From Lysobacter enzymogenes (GTDB taxonomy: Bacteria > Pseudomonadota > Gammaproteobacteria > Xanthomonadales > Xanthomonadaceae), in contig NZ_FNOG01000008.1 in the NCBI RefSeq assembly GCF_900106525.1, positions 124,001-188,000 of the forward strand: a DNA stretch of 64,000 bases, given 5' to 3'. Position numbers and translations under genes: made by a program. Under the pieces are notes generated by a model, which saw only the letters and a program-made list of their open reading frames with translations, searched no databases and was not told the DNA's origin. This document shows, in pieces, positions 24,424 through 32,121 of this stretch. Every line of letters begins with the position of its first letter. Position 1 is the first letter of the stretch.

Positions 24424-25209
24424 TCAGTCGTGGAAATGCGGATCGATGCTAAGCGGGCCGAGGTTGCGCGCGGCGAAGCGGCGCATCAGCTCGGGGCCGG
24501 CTTCGCGGATCGCGTCGTAGCTGGAGCGCGAGCGCGAATCGGCGCGCAGCTGCCAGCCTTCGGCGGTCTTGCTCAGCAGCAGGTCGGTGCCGGGCAGGGT
24601 CTGGTCGGACAGGCGCAGCAGCACCTGGCCCTGCTCGCCGTCGGCGCCGCCGCTGCTGACCGCGAGCTGGCGCACGTGGCGCTCGATCAGGTCGGCGAAG
24701 GCGGCCGCGTTGGAGGTCGGCGGCGGCGGCTGCATCGGCGCGGCCTGCTCCGAGCGCATCGCTTGCTGCGCCAGCCACAGGCCCGATTGCTCGGACGAAG
24801 GCTCGCCGCCGCCGCGCTCGAAGCCGACCGTGTAGCGCTGCTCGTCGCGCGACTTGCTCTCGATCGACTGCTGCCGCGCCTGGCCTTGGGCGGCGTGATT
24901 CTGCGCGCTCTGGTCCTGGGCGTACTGGTTGCGGCCGCGTTCGAGCGCGTTTTGCTGGCGGCTGCGCAGCGCCTGCGCGGCGGTGTCGGCGGCGGCGTAC
25001 TGGCCGTCCTCGGGCTGCTGCGCGCCGGGCGGTTGCTCGCCCTTGTGGCCGAGCGCCTGGCGTTGCTGCATCAGGTTGCGGAACTGGTCGACCGATTCGG
25101 CCGGCGCCGGTTCGTGCGCGGCCAAGCGGCGTTCGGACACCTGCGCTTCCTGCGCGGCCTGCTGGGCGCGCTTGGCGTCTTCGTTGGCGGAGTTGCGGAT
25201 CGTACTCAT
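24424..25209 (-). CDS. sctP: T3SS needle-length regulator candidate (SctP/HpaP-like)
   Basis: A 261-residue protein with a long hydrophilic, Gln/Ala-rich, apparently disordered first 150 residues and a compact C-terminal domain. The C-terminal part, LLRLSDQTLPGTDLLLSKTAEGWQLRADSRS, is like the conserved end of the HrpP/HpaP/SctP family, which switches substrate specificity through SctU. Its place directly after sctO and sctN is the usual one for sctP. Compared with YscP it is short and lacks clear ruler repeats. The start ATG at 25209 lies 7 bp after the sctO stop. Identification rests on place and the C-terminal pattern. Confidence 0.68.
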   Translation of the reverse strand: MSTIRNSANEDAKRAQQAAQEAQVSERRLAAHEPAPAESVDQFRNLMQQRQALGHKGEQPPGAQQPEDGQYAAADTAAQALRSRQQNALERGRNQYAQDQSAQNHAAQGQARQQSIESKSRDEQRYTVGFERGGGEPSSEQSGLWLAQQAMRSEQAAPMQPPPPTSNAAAFADLIERHVRQLAVSSGGADGEQGQVLLRLSDQTLPGTDLLLSKTAEGWQLRADSRSRSSYDAIREAGPELMRRFAARNLGPLSIDPHFHD

Positions 25210-25216
25210 GGCGACC

Positions 25217-25720
25217 TCAGAAGGGACTGTTGTCGTGAGCGGAGCGCTGGCGCGCGGCCAGCAACAGATCGGCGGAATGCGCTTCCTCGCGGCGTTGGGC
25301 GATCGCGTTTTGTTCCTTGCGCCACACGTCGCGGCGTTTCTCCAGCGCCTCCAGCCGCGCCTTGGCGCGAAAGAAGGCCTTGCGCGCTTCGTCCAACGCG
25401 GCCTCGGCCTCGCGCAGCTTGCCCTGCGCGTCGGCCAGGCGCTGGCGCGCGGCGGTGGCCAGTTCGGCCAGATGCTCGATATGCGCTTCGCGCTGCGACA
25501 TCGCCATCGGCCAGGGCACGCCCGCCGGCGGCGGGTCGAGCAGGCGCAGGCGCTGGCCGGCGCGCTCGTTCTGCAGCGACTGGATCTCGCCCTCGATCGC
25601 CACGCAGGCCTCGCGCCGCGCCTGCACCTGGCGCTGGCGCTCCATCACCGCCGCGCGCGCGGTCTCCACGCGGTGCTCGCGCAGCTGCAGCAAGGTGGCC
25701 AGGGGAAAGCGCTGCTTCAT
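25217..25720 (-). CDS. sctO: T3SS stalk protein SctO (YscO/HrpB7-like)
   Basis: A 167-residue protein that is nearly all alpha-helical coiled coil, with heptad-like stretches (ARAAVMERQRQVQARREACVAIEGEIQSLQ and EAEAALDEARKAFFRAKARLEALEKRRDVWRKEQ). This two-helix hairpin is the fold of SctO, which enters the SctN hexamer like the gamma subunit of F1-ATPase. It starts inside the last codons of sctN (4-bp ATGA overlap), the normal coupled order sctN-sctO. Family members share little sequence, so the name rests on length, coiled-coil content and place. Confidence 0.8.
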   Translation of the reverse strand: MKQRFPLATLLQLREHRVETARAAVMERQRQVQARREACVAIEGEIQSLQNERAGQRLRLLDPPPAGVPWPMAMSQREAHIEHLAELATAARQRLADAQGKLREAEAALDEARKAFFRAKARLEALEKRRDVWRKEQNAIAQRREEAHSADLLLAARQRSAHDNSPF

Positions 25721-27069
25721 CCGAACAACCTGCGCAGCGCGTCGAGCGATTGTTTGTAGTCGGCCAGATCGTTGGCCGACTGCTTGAGCAGCTTGCGGAT
25801 CGGTTCGATCTTCTCGATCGCGACATCGGCGTCGGCGTCGCTGCCGCGCTTGTATTCGCCCAGCTGCAGCAGCAGCTCGATGTCCTGGTGCTTGGCCAGG
25901 TATTTGCGCAGCTGCCCGGCGGCGCGCTGGTGCGCCTCGTCGGTCACCCGCGGCATGGTCCGGCTCAGGCTCACCAGCACGTCGATGGCCGGATAGTGAT
26001 AGGCGGCGGCGAGCTTGCGCGACAGCACGATGTGGCCGTCGAGGATCGAGCGCACTTCCTCGGCGACCGGGTCGTCGCCGTCCTCGCCTTCCATCAGCAC
26101 GGTGTAGAACGCGGTGATCGAACCCTTGTCGTTGTTGCCGGCGCGCTCGAACAAGCGCGGCATCTGGCTGAACACCGACGGCGGAAAACCGCGCCGCGCC
26201 GGCGGCTCGCCGATGGCCAGGCCGACGTCGCGCAGGGCGCGGGCGAAACGGGTGACCGAATCGACCAGCAGCATCACCCGCTGGCCGCGGTCGCGGAAAT
26301 ACTCGGCGATCGCGGTGGCGACCCAGGCCGCGCGGCTGCGCTCCAGCGCCGGCCGGTCGGAAGTGGCGACCACGATGATCGACTTCTTCAACCCGGCTTC
26401 GCCGAGGTTGTCGTGGATGAATTCGTTGACCTCGCGGCCGCGCTCGCCGACCAGGGCGATCACGTTGACGTCGGCGTCGCCGCCGCGCGCGAGCATGCCG
26501 AGCAAGGTGCTCTTGCCGCCGCCGGCGACGGCGAAGATGCCCAGGCGCTGGCCGACGCCGGCGGTGATGACGGTATCGATGGCGCGCACGCCGGTGGCGA
26601 AGGGCGTGTCGATCAACTGCCGCGCCAGCGGATTGGGCGAGGCGGCGTAGATCGGCACCTGCACGGTCGGGCCGAAGCCGCCGCGGCCGTCGATGGCCTC
26701 GCCGTTGGCGTCGAGGATGCGGCCGAGCAGGCCGTCGCCGCAGCGCACCGAGGCCTGGCGGCCGGTGGCGATCACTTCGGTGTCGTGGGCGACGCCGTCG
26801 AGCGGGCCCAGCGGCGTCAGCAAGGTGTACTGGCGCGAGACGCCGACCACTTCGGCGGCGAGGCGGAACTTGCGGTCGCGCGGGCTGCGCAGTTCGCACA
26901 GCTCGCCGATCATCGCCTTCAGGCCGGTGGCGCGGATCATGGTGCCGTAGGCCTCGGCGACCTTGCCCACGCGCACCACGTTGGGCACGCGCGCGAGCGC
27001 GGCGATCAGCGGATCGATCTGCACCGGCGCGGGCGCCGGCTGCAGCACGGTGCGCGGCAGGCTGCTCAT
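25717..27069 (-). CDS. sctN: T3SS ATPase SctN
   Basis: A 450-residue hexameric ATPase that unfolds and unloads substrates at the export gate. The Walker A motif is AVAGGGKSTLL (about 180-190), the Walker B strand is VMLLVDSVTRFARALRDVGLA (about 255), followed by GEPPARRGFPPSVFSQMPRLFERAG, the strongly conserved T3SS/flagellar/F1 segment, and DGHIVLSRKLAAAYHYPAIDVL. A beta-barrel N-terminal domain and the C-terminal helical domain complete the family length. It overlaps sctO by 4 bp and follows sctL by 40 bp. The EGEDGDDPVAEEVRS loop and TPLGPLDG segment support the injectisome, not flagellar, type. Confidence 0.96.
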   Translation of the reverse strand: MSSLPRTVLQPAPAPVQIDPLIAALARVPNVVRVGKVAEAYGTMIRATGLKAMIGELCELRSPRDRKFRLAAEVVGVSRQYTLLTPLGPLDGVAHDTEVIATGRQASVRCGDGLLGRILDANGEAIDGRGGFGPTVQVPIYAASPNPLARQLIDTPFATGVRAIDTVITAGVGQRLGIFAVAGGGKSTLLGMLARGGDADVNVIALVGERGREVNEFIHDNLGEAGLKKSIIVVATSDRPALERSRAAWVATAIAEYFRDRGQRVMLLVDSVTRFARALRDVGLAIGEPPARRGFPPSVFSQMPRLFERAGNNDKGSITAFYTVLMEGEDGDDPVAEEVRSILDGHIVLSRKLAAAYHYPAIDVLVSLSRTMPRVTDEAHQRAAGQLRKYLAKHQDIELLLQLGEYKRGSDADADVAIEKIEPIRKLLKQSANDLADYKQSLDALRRLFG

Positions 27070-27109
27070 CGCGCGACTCCGCGCGCAGCGGTCGGCGACG
27101 CGAACACGC

Positions 27110-27847
27110 TCATCCGTCCTGCTCCGCGCTGTGTTCGGCGCCGTATTCCGCGCCCGACAGCGCGATCCGGATCGCCTCGATCTGCTGGGCCACGCCGGCG
27201 CGCACTTCGCCGACCTCCGACACCACCACGCAGCTGAGCCGGTCCAGGCTTTCGTCGTCGACCAGTTCGATCACGCCCACCACCGGATGCGCCTGGCGCA
27301 CCAGGCCCAGGCCCTTGGCGACTTCCTCGCGCACGCTGGGGTGCACGCGGATCAGCAGGAACTGCTCGGCCTGCGCGGCTTCCACCGCGTGCATGACCAG
27401 CGGCGGCACCACTGCGCGCGCGTCGAAATCCGGCGAGATCCGCGCCACGATCGCGCAGGCCAGCTCGGTCACGCGGCTGCCGGCGTCGGCCAGCACGCGC
27501 GCGCGGCGCTCGTTGAGGTCGGCCAGCTGCTGCGCCATCTGCTGCTGCGCGCGCGCCAGGCCTTCGGCGAAACCGGCGGCGTAGCCGGCTTCGCGCGCTT
27601 GCTTGATTTCCTCGCCGGCCAGCTCGTACAGGGTGTTGACCCGGGCCAGCAGCTGGTCGATCTCGGCGACCTGGTTCCACTGCTGCGCCGGCACGATCGT
27701 GCCGGCCAGCGCGCGTTCGAACTGCTTGCGCTCGAATACCGCCACCGCACCGCCGCCGCGGCCGGGGTCGCGCCGCGCCGAGAGGTCGGCGACGTTGCTC
27801 GCACCGGCGGCGGACGGGACATCGTGGCGGAGCGGGTCGGCGGGCAT
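27110..27847 (-). CDS. sctL: T3SS stator protein SctL (YscL/HrpB5-like)
   Basis: A 245-residue peripheral protein of the cytosolic sorting platform that regulates SctN. A disordered first 35 residues is followed by a coiled-coil region (EIDQLLARVNTLYELAGEEIKQAREAGYAAGFAEGLARAQQQMAQQLADLNERRA) and a C-terminal globular domain (AEQFLLIRVHPSVREEVAKGLG). The GYAAGFAEGLARA segment is the typical FliH/YscL glycine pattern. It sits between sctK and sctN, the canonical order. The start ATG at 27847 lies 37 bp after the sctK stop. Confidence 0.88.
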   Translation of the reverse strand: MPADPLRHDVPSAAGASNVADLSARRDPGRGGGAVAVFERKQFERALAGTIVPAQQWNQVAEIDQLLARVNTLYELAGEEIKQAREAGYAAGFAEGLARAQQQMAQQLADLNERRARVLADAGSRVTELACAIVARISPDFDARAVVPPLVMHAVEAAQAEQFLLIRVHPSVREEVAKGLGLVRQAHPVVGVIELVDDESLDRLSCVVVSEVGEVRAGVAQQIEAIRIALSGAEYGAEHSAEQDG

Positions 27848-27884
27848 GGCGGTTCCGTGGCTGCAGCGAAGAAAGGGCGCGCGC

Positions 27885-28529
27885 TCAGGCGCTCAGCGGG
27901 CGCGCGCCGTGATGGGTGTGCAGGCGCTCGACCACGTCCGGCGGCAAATGCGCGACCAGCGCCGGCGCTTCGTCGTGCAGCTCGCGCGGCAGCAGCAGGC
28001 GCACCCAGTCGGCCAGGCCGGGGTCGCGGCGCTCGGCCCACAGCCGCAGTTCGGCGCGGCCGCGCAGGTCGAGCAGGAAATACAGCGGCGCGTCCTCGTC
28101 CATGCGCAGCGCGCGGTCGAGGTTGTCGGCCAGTTGCAGGGCGAGTTGGTTCTGCACCTTGCCGTCCCATACCTGGCTGTCGAGCGCGAGCAGATACGCG
28201 TTGTCGAGCGCCTGCTTGAGCCGGCGCACCGGTTCGCGCCGCACTTCGGCGCGGATCGCCGGGGCGTAGGCGAGCGCGCCGAGATCGCGCACCAGCCGTT
28301 CCACCCGCGCGCGCGGCCAGCGCAGCGCGGCGGCGGCGAAACCCGCGCCCGGCTGCGGCGCCAGCAGCGCCGGCGCGGCTTCGGCGGCGAGCCAGCCGCC
28401 GAGCAGGCGGCGGCCGATCGCGCTGTCGCGCGCGGCCACCAGCAATTCCGGGGCGATGCGCTCGTCGCCGCGGCCGTGCCAGCTGGCATCGGTCTCGGTC
28501 AGCACTGCGCGCAGCGCCGCGGCGCTCAT
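27885..28529 (-). CDS. sctK: T3SS sorting-platform protein SctK (YscK-like)
   Basis: A 214-residue soluble protein linking SctD to the cytosolic SctQ/SctL platform. It has ARVERLVRDLGALAYAPAIRAEVRREPVRRLKQALDNAYLLAL and a C-terminal segment LADWVRLLLPRELHDEAPAL as seen in YscK-type proteins. The gene lies between sctJ and sctL, which is decisive, since the family diverges strongly. The ATG at 28529 overlaps the sctJ stop by 3 bp (ATGA). A much longer in-frame extension upstream runs antisense-like through sctJ and is not coding. Confidence 0.8.
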   Translation of the reverse strand: MSAAALRAVLTETDASWHGRGDERIAPELLVAARDSAIGRRLLGGWLAAEAAPALLAPQPGAGFAAAALRWPRARVERLVRDLGALAYAPAIRAEVRREPVRRLKQALDNAYLLALDSQVWDGKVQNQLALQLADNLDRALRMDEDAPLYFLLDLRGRAELRLWAERRDPGLADWVRLLLPRELHDEAPALVAHLPPDVVERLHTHHGARPLSA

Positions 28530-29326
28530 CCGTTCCACACTCCGCCGCGGGCGTTGCTCGGCGGCGGCGGCGCGGCCGGCGGGAACAGGCGCGAGCGCAG
28601 GCGGCCGAAGAAGAACGCCACGATCGCCAGCAGCACCAGCACGCCGGCGCCGATGATGACCGCGCTCAGGTCGATCGAGCCCAGCACCGCGTTGAGCGGG
28701 CCGCCGGTCTGGCTGACCTTGGGCGGCGACTGCACGGTGAAGAACTTCACCGTGACCTTGTTGACGTCGTCCAGGCCTTCGACGCTGTCCTTGACGAACA
28801 CTTTGATGTCGGTCTCGCGGTCGCGCAGGCTCTGGCCCGGGCGTTCGAAGATCAGCACCGAGGCCGAGGAATCCTGGACGTTGCCGCCGAGCGGGTCGCG
28901 GTCGGGCAGGGCGATGTGCACGCGCGCCTCGACCACGCCGTCGATGCGGGTCAGCGTGCGCGAGAGTTCCTGCGACAGGCCGTAGAGGTAGCGCGCCTTC
29001 TCTTCCAGCGCCGAGGAGGCGAAGCCTTCCTTCTTGAACACGTCGCCGAGCGAACGGTACTGCGCGCGCGGCAGGCCGCGCGAGGTCAACACCTGCATCG
29101 CGTAGGGGATGTCGCCGCGGTTGACCATGACCTCCCAGCCGGTCTTGCTCGGCGAGGGGTCTTTCTCGGCGGGGATGCCCGCGTCGAGCAACGCCGCCAT
29201 CAGTTCGTTGGCCTGCTGCTCGTCGAGTTGGCTGTACAGCGGCGTGCGCGTACACCCCACGATCAGCAAGCAGGCCAGCAGGGCCGCCAGAATCCTTAAA
29301 GCTTTGAAGCCCGACGCCCTACCCAT
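28526..29326 (-). CDS. sctJ: T3SS inner-membrane ring lipoprotein SctJ (YscJ/HrcJ)
   Basis: A 266-residue lipoprotein. The signal ends in the lipobox LLIVGC (Cys25), then TPLYSQLDEQQANELMAALLDAGI, the conserved start of the first ring-building domain. The second domain includes TRIDGVVEARVHIALPDRDPL and SSASVLIF. A C-terminal transmembrane helix (VIIGAGVLVLLAIVAFFFG) and a basic/proline tail follow. SctJ forms the inner ring of the injectisome basal body with SctD. It lies between sctI and sctK with short spacing. The length is family-typical. Confidence 0.95.
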   Translation of the reverse strand: MGRASGFKALRILAALLACLLIVGCTRTPLYSQLDEQQANELMAALLDAGIPAEKDPSPSKTGWEVMVNRGDIPYAMQVLTSRGLPRAQYRSLGDVFKKEGFASSALEEKARYLYGLSQELSRTLTRIDGVVEARVHIALPDRDPLGGNVQDSSASVLIFERPGQSLRDRETDIKVFVKDSVEGLDDVNKVTVKFFTVQSPPKVSQTGGPLNAVLGSIDLSAVIIGAGVLVLLAIVAFFFGRLRSRLFPPAAPPPPSNARGGVWNG

Positions 29327-29356
29327 GCATCCCCCGTGTGGTGTGTGCCTTGCGCG

Positions 29357-29782
29357 TTACGACTGCTGGCGGAACAGCTGCTGGATGCCGTCGGACGTGC
29401 GGTTGGCGACGTTCGAGGTCAGCTGCGAGGTGAACATGAACTGGTGGCACTTCATGGTCATCTGGATCATCTCGCCCGGGGTCAGTTCGGCCGCGTTGGC
29501 CGACATGTTCTGGCTGACCTGGCCGATGCTCTCGGCGCCGCCGTTGAGGTTGTCCAGCGCCGCCAGCACCGCGCGGGTGCCCTGCGAGGGCTCGGCGGCG
29601 CCGGCGTGGGCGACCTGTTCGGCGCCGCCGGCCTGGACCCCGCCCGCACCGCCCGGCGCGGCGCCGCGGTCGAACGCGGCCGCGAACTCGCGGATGTCGT
29701 AGGCCGAGGCCTGCGGCGACTGCGCCGGCGAGGCGGCGGCCGGTTGCGCGGCTTCGGCCGCGGCTTGGATGGCTTCGATCAT
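29357..29782 (-). CDS. sctI: T3SS inner-rod protein SctI
   Basis: A 141-residue secreted component. The first 100 residues are Ala/Gln-rich and low in order; the last 45 (LTPGEMIQMTMKCHQFMFTSQL followed by TSNVANRTSDGIQQLFRQQS) form the helix pair that is conserved in SctI (YscI, PrgJ, HrpB2). SctI joins the export gate to the needle. The gene stands directly upstream of sctJ, 30 bp apart, as in Yersinia and Pseudomonas. A similar C-terminal pattern is found in the next gene upstream (29959-30345), suggesting a duplicated rod/needle pair. Confidence 0.82.
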   Translation of the reverse strand: MIEAIQAAAEAAQPAAASPAQSPQASAYDIREFAAAFDRGAAPGGAGGVQAGGAEQVAHAGAAEPSQGTRAVLAALDNLNGGAESIGQVSQNMSANAAELTPGEMIQMTMKCHQFMFTSQLTSNVANRTSDGIQQLFRQQS

Positions 29783-29958
29783 GAACCTGTCTCCTGCAAC
29801 GGTAGGTTCGACAACGGGTGGTCCGAACGAAGGTTACGACGCAGCGGCGAGGCGCAGACCGAACGCTTCGCCGCGCAGCCCCGCCGCGACGGCCGCGGGC
29901 GCCCGGACGCGTGGGTCCGGACGCCGCGACGGCAGGCGGCAGACGTCGGGCCGCGCCG

Positions 29959-30345
29959 TTACTGCTTCGACGCCAGCTTCTCGATGCCCTGGGCGATCGA
30001 GTTGATCGAGGTCGAGGCGCTGTTGGAGATGAACTGCATGCGCAGGCTCTGCGAGGTCAGCGCGATCATCGACGAGGGCTGGTCGTCGCCGCCGCCGATC
30101 GTGCCCGACAGCTCGGTGATGCGCGACGCCTGCGCGTCCATGGTCTGGCCCCAGGCGCGCGCCATCGACTCGTACCAGCTCGCGCTGCTGCCGCCGCCGC
30201 CGCCGGCCGAGACGCCGCCGCCGCTGCTGTTGCCGGCGCCGCGCGAACCCTTGCCGTTGCCGACGGCGTCGTTCTTGTTGACGTCGGCGATGAAGGTGTT
30301 GACCAGGCCGGCGGTACCGCCGGCGCCGTTGACTGCATTACTCAT
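29959..30345 (-). CDS. T3SS rod/needle-like protein with glycine-rich insertion
   Basis: A 128-residue protein starting MSNAVNGAGGTAGLVNTFIA. A glycine/serine-rich stretch (about residues 31-55, GSRGAGNSSGGGVSAGGGGGSS) is unusual for this class. The C-terminal 40 residues (MIALTSQSLRMQFISNSAST, then SINSIAQGIEKLASKQ) mirror the order in SctI: MI-x-(L/M)T, F-x-S, then GI-x2-L-x3-Q. GGAGAG stands before the ATG. It sits between sctD and sctI, the place of sctF in Ysc systems, so it may be the needle or a second rod protein. Which of this and 23363-23671 is the true needle is open. Confidence 0.55.
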   Translation of the reverse strand: MSNAVNGAGGTAGLVNTFIADVNKNDAVGNGKGSRGAGNSSGGGVSAGGGGGSSASWYESMARAWGQTMDAQASRITELSGTIGGGDDQPSSMIALTSQSLRMQFISNSASTSINSIAQGIEKLASKQ

Positions 30346-30529
30346 GACGTCTCTCCTGCTCGTTGCGGCAAGGCCGCGCAATGGCGTGGAACAACGAATG
30401 GCACCGAAAGCTTGACGCGTTTTGCGATTCTGGACGCTTCCGCGGACGACGGGTGCATGGTGCCGAGGTTGGATTAGATCGGCGCCGCGCGGGTGAAACC
30501 AGCTAGTGCTGACCCTGGGTCGTCCCTGT

Positions 30530-31990
30530 TCATTGTCGGTTTCCGGGCCGCGCGGGCGCTTCGGCCACGGCCGGGCGCGCGTTGGCGGCGGCGGACGCGG
30601 GCGGGGTCGTCGGTGCGGGCGCCGTCGTCGCCGGTTTCGCGGCGGCGGCCGGCGTCTTGGCGGCGCTGGCCGCAGCGGCGTCGGCGGCGGGCGGACTGGC
30701 CGCGGTCGCCGCATCGGCGGCCGGCGCGGCGCCGCTGGCGATCGCCAGTTCCTGCGCGGTCAGCGGCTGCACCTTGATCTCTTCCATCATGCCGTTGAGC
30801 TTGTTGAACGCCCATACCTTCTTGGAGCCGATTCCGGTAACGGTGCGGCCATCGGGCAGGGCATCGCCGTCCAGATACTCGTTGCCGTCGACGTCGACCA
30901 GCCGCGGTTTTTCGTCGCGCAAGATCTTGACGATCCGGGTCGGCTCGGTCGGCAGCGCCTTCTTCGGTTCCTCCGGCGCGGCCACGGCGGGGCCGGCGGC
31001 GACCGGGCTCGCGTCGAGGTCGCGCTTGATCACCCGACGCACCCCGGCGACGTCCTGCATCGCGCGCGAGGCGATCGCGCGCGAGAACAGCGACGGGTCG
31101 GCGAAGTGGCCGCTGACTTCGACATCGCCGTCGCCCAGGTAACGCGTCTGCGTGGCCAGGCCCTGGCTGCGCAGCACTTCGCGCACGTCGCCGGCGATGT
31201 CGTCGCCGGTGCGCAGTTCCAGCCGCGCCTCGACCTCATCGGTGATCAGGCGCTTGCGGATCATCTCGCGCGTGGCCGCGTCCTTGACCGTGCCCGACAG
31301 CACCAGGCCGCCGTCCTCGTTCTCGACCAGGCGTCCGCCGGCGATCGAGAACTCCTTGATCAGCGGCTGCACCAGTTGGGTCGGCGTGGGTTTTTTCTCG
31401 AAGCCCGGCATCACCGCCGCGGCGATCGCCACCGACACCAGCGACAGCGCCGCCAGGCCCGCGATCAGCGGCAGGTGGCGCATCGGCGCCTTGGCCGGAC
31501 GCGCGGCGTCGGCGAGGTTGGGCAGCATCGTCGCCCAGCCCGGATCCTCGGCCGCGCCGACCGCGAACGAGGCGCCGCCGATGTCGACGCGCTGCATCGC
31601 CGCGAGCTCGGCCGGATCGCCCGGGCTCAAGGTCTGGCCGTCGATGAACAAGGGCGCGTCGAGCGCGCGCAGCGACACGGTGCCGCCCATACGGGTCAGG
31701 AACGCGTGGCGCGGGGCGACGTTGGGATCGGACAGGACGATGTCGCAATCGCCGCTGCTGCCGATCAGCACGGTTTCCTGCGCCGACAGCGGCCGGCTGC
31801 CGCCGGTGTGCAGGCCCGAGACGATGCGCAGCACGCTGATCGCCGGCGAGGCGACGCGGATTTCAGCGTTGCGTTGTTCGGCCGCGGCCGGCGCCGATTC
31901 GACAGCGCGCGGCTCGGCGGCGTCGGCCGCCTGCGCAGGCGCATCGCCGGTCGGGCCGTCGGGCGTAGCGTGTGGGTCGGGGGACATCAT
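30530..31990 (-). CDS. sctD: T3SS inner-membrane ring protein SctD with FHA domain
   Basis: A 486-residue protein. After a disordered acidic leader, residues about 45-130 form the cytosolic FHA-like domain (LRIVSGLHTGGSRPLSAQETVLIG and VAPRHAFLTR). One transmembrane helix (LIAGLAALSLVSVAIAAAVMP, about 175-195) leads to periplasmic ring-building domains (IKEFSIAGGRLVENEDGGLVL). The C-terminus has an Ala/Pro-rich tail of about 80 residues longer than usual. SctD links the sorting platform to the outer ring. The ATG pair at 31990 follows AGGAG. It stands after sctV and a possible 33-codon gene. Confidence 0.9.
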   Translation of the reverse strand: MMSPDPHATPDGPTGDAPAQAADAAEPRAVESAPAAAEQRNAEIRVASPAISVLRIVSGLHTGGSRPLSAQETVLIGSSGDCDIVLSDPNVAPRHAFLTRMGGTVSLRALDAPLFIDGQTLSPGDPAELAAMQRVDIGGASFAVGAAEDPGWATMLPNLADAARPAKAPMRHLPLIAGLAALSLVSVAIAAAVMPGFEKKPTPTQLVQPLIKEFSIAGGRLVENEDGGLVLSGTVKDAATREMIRKRLITDEVEARLELRTGDDIAGDVREVLRSQGLATQTRYLGDGDVEVSGHFADPSLFSRAIASRAMQDVAGVRRVIKRDLDASPVAAGPAVAAPEEPKKALPTEPTRIVKILRDEKPRLVDVDGNEYLDGDALPDGRTVTGIGSKKVWAFNKLNGMMEEIKVQPLTAQELAIASGAAPAADAATAASPPAADAAAASAAKTPAAAAKPATTAPAPTTPPASAAANARPAVAEAPARPGNRQ

Positions 31991-32005
31991 CGCGGTAACT
32001 CCTGT

Positions 32006-32107
32006 TCAGGCGCCGCCGCCGAAGGCGGGGCGCGCGGCCGGGACGCGCGATACGCGCGGGCCGTTCGGCCGATGAATGGGGAAATAAGCGCTCGCAGCGA
32101 GGGTCAT
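32006..32107 (-). CDS. Possible 33-residue small protein between sctV and sctD
   Basis: An ATG at 32107 with the strong ribosome binding site AGGAGA (9-bp spacing) opens a frame of 33 codons beginning MTLAASAYFPIHRPNGPR and ending in PAFGGGA, stopping at TGA 32006. It fits exactly between sctV (14 bp) and sctD (15 bp), as if part of the operon. No family is recognised, and no membrane helix. It may be a microprotein of the secretion apparatus or a translational coupling leader. Confidence 0.45.
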   Translation of the reverse strand: MTLAASAYFPIHRPNGPRVSRVPAARPAFGGGA

Positions 32108-32121
32108 GGCGAATGGTCTCC

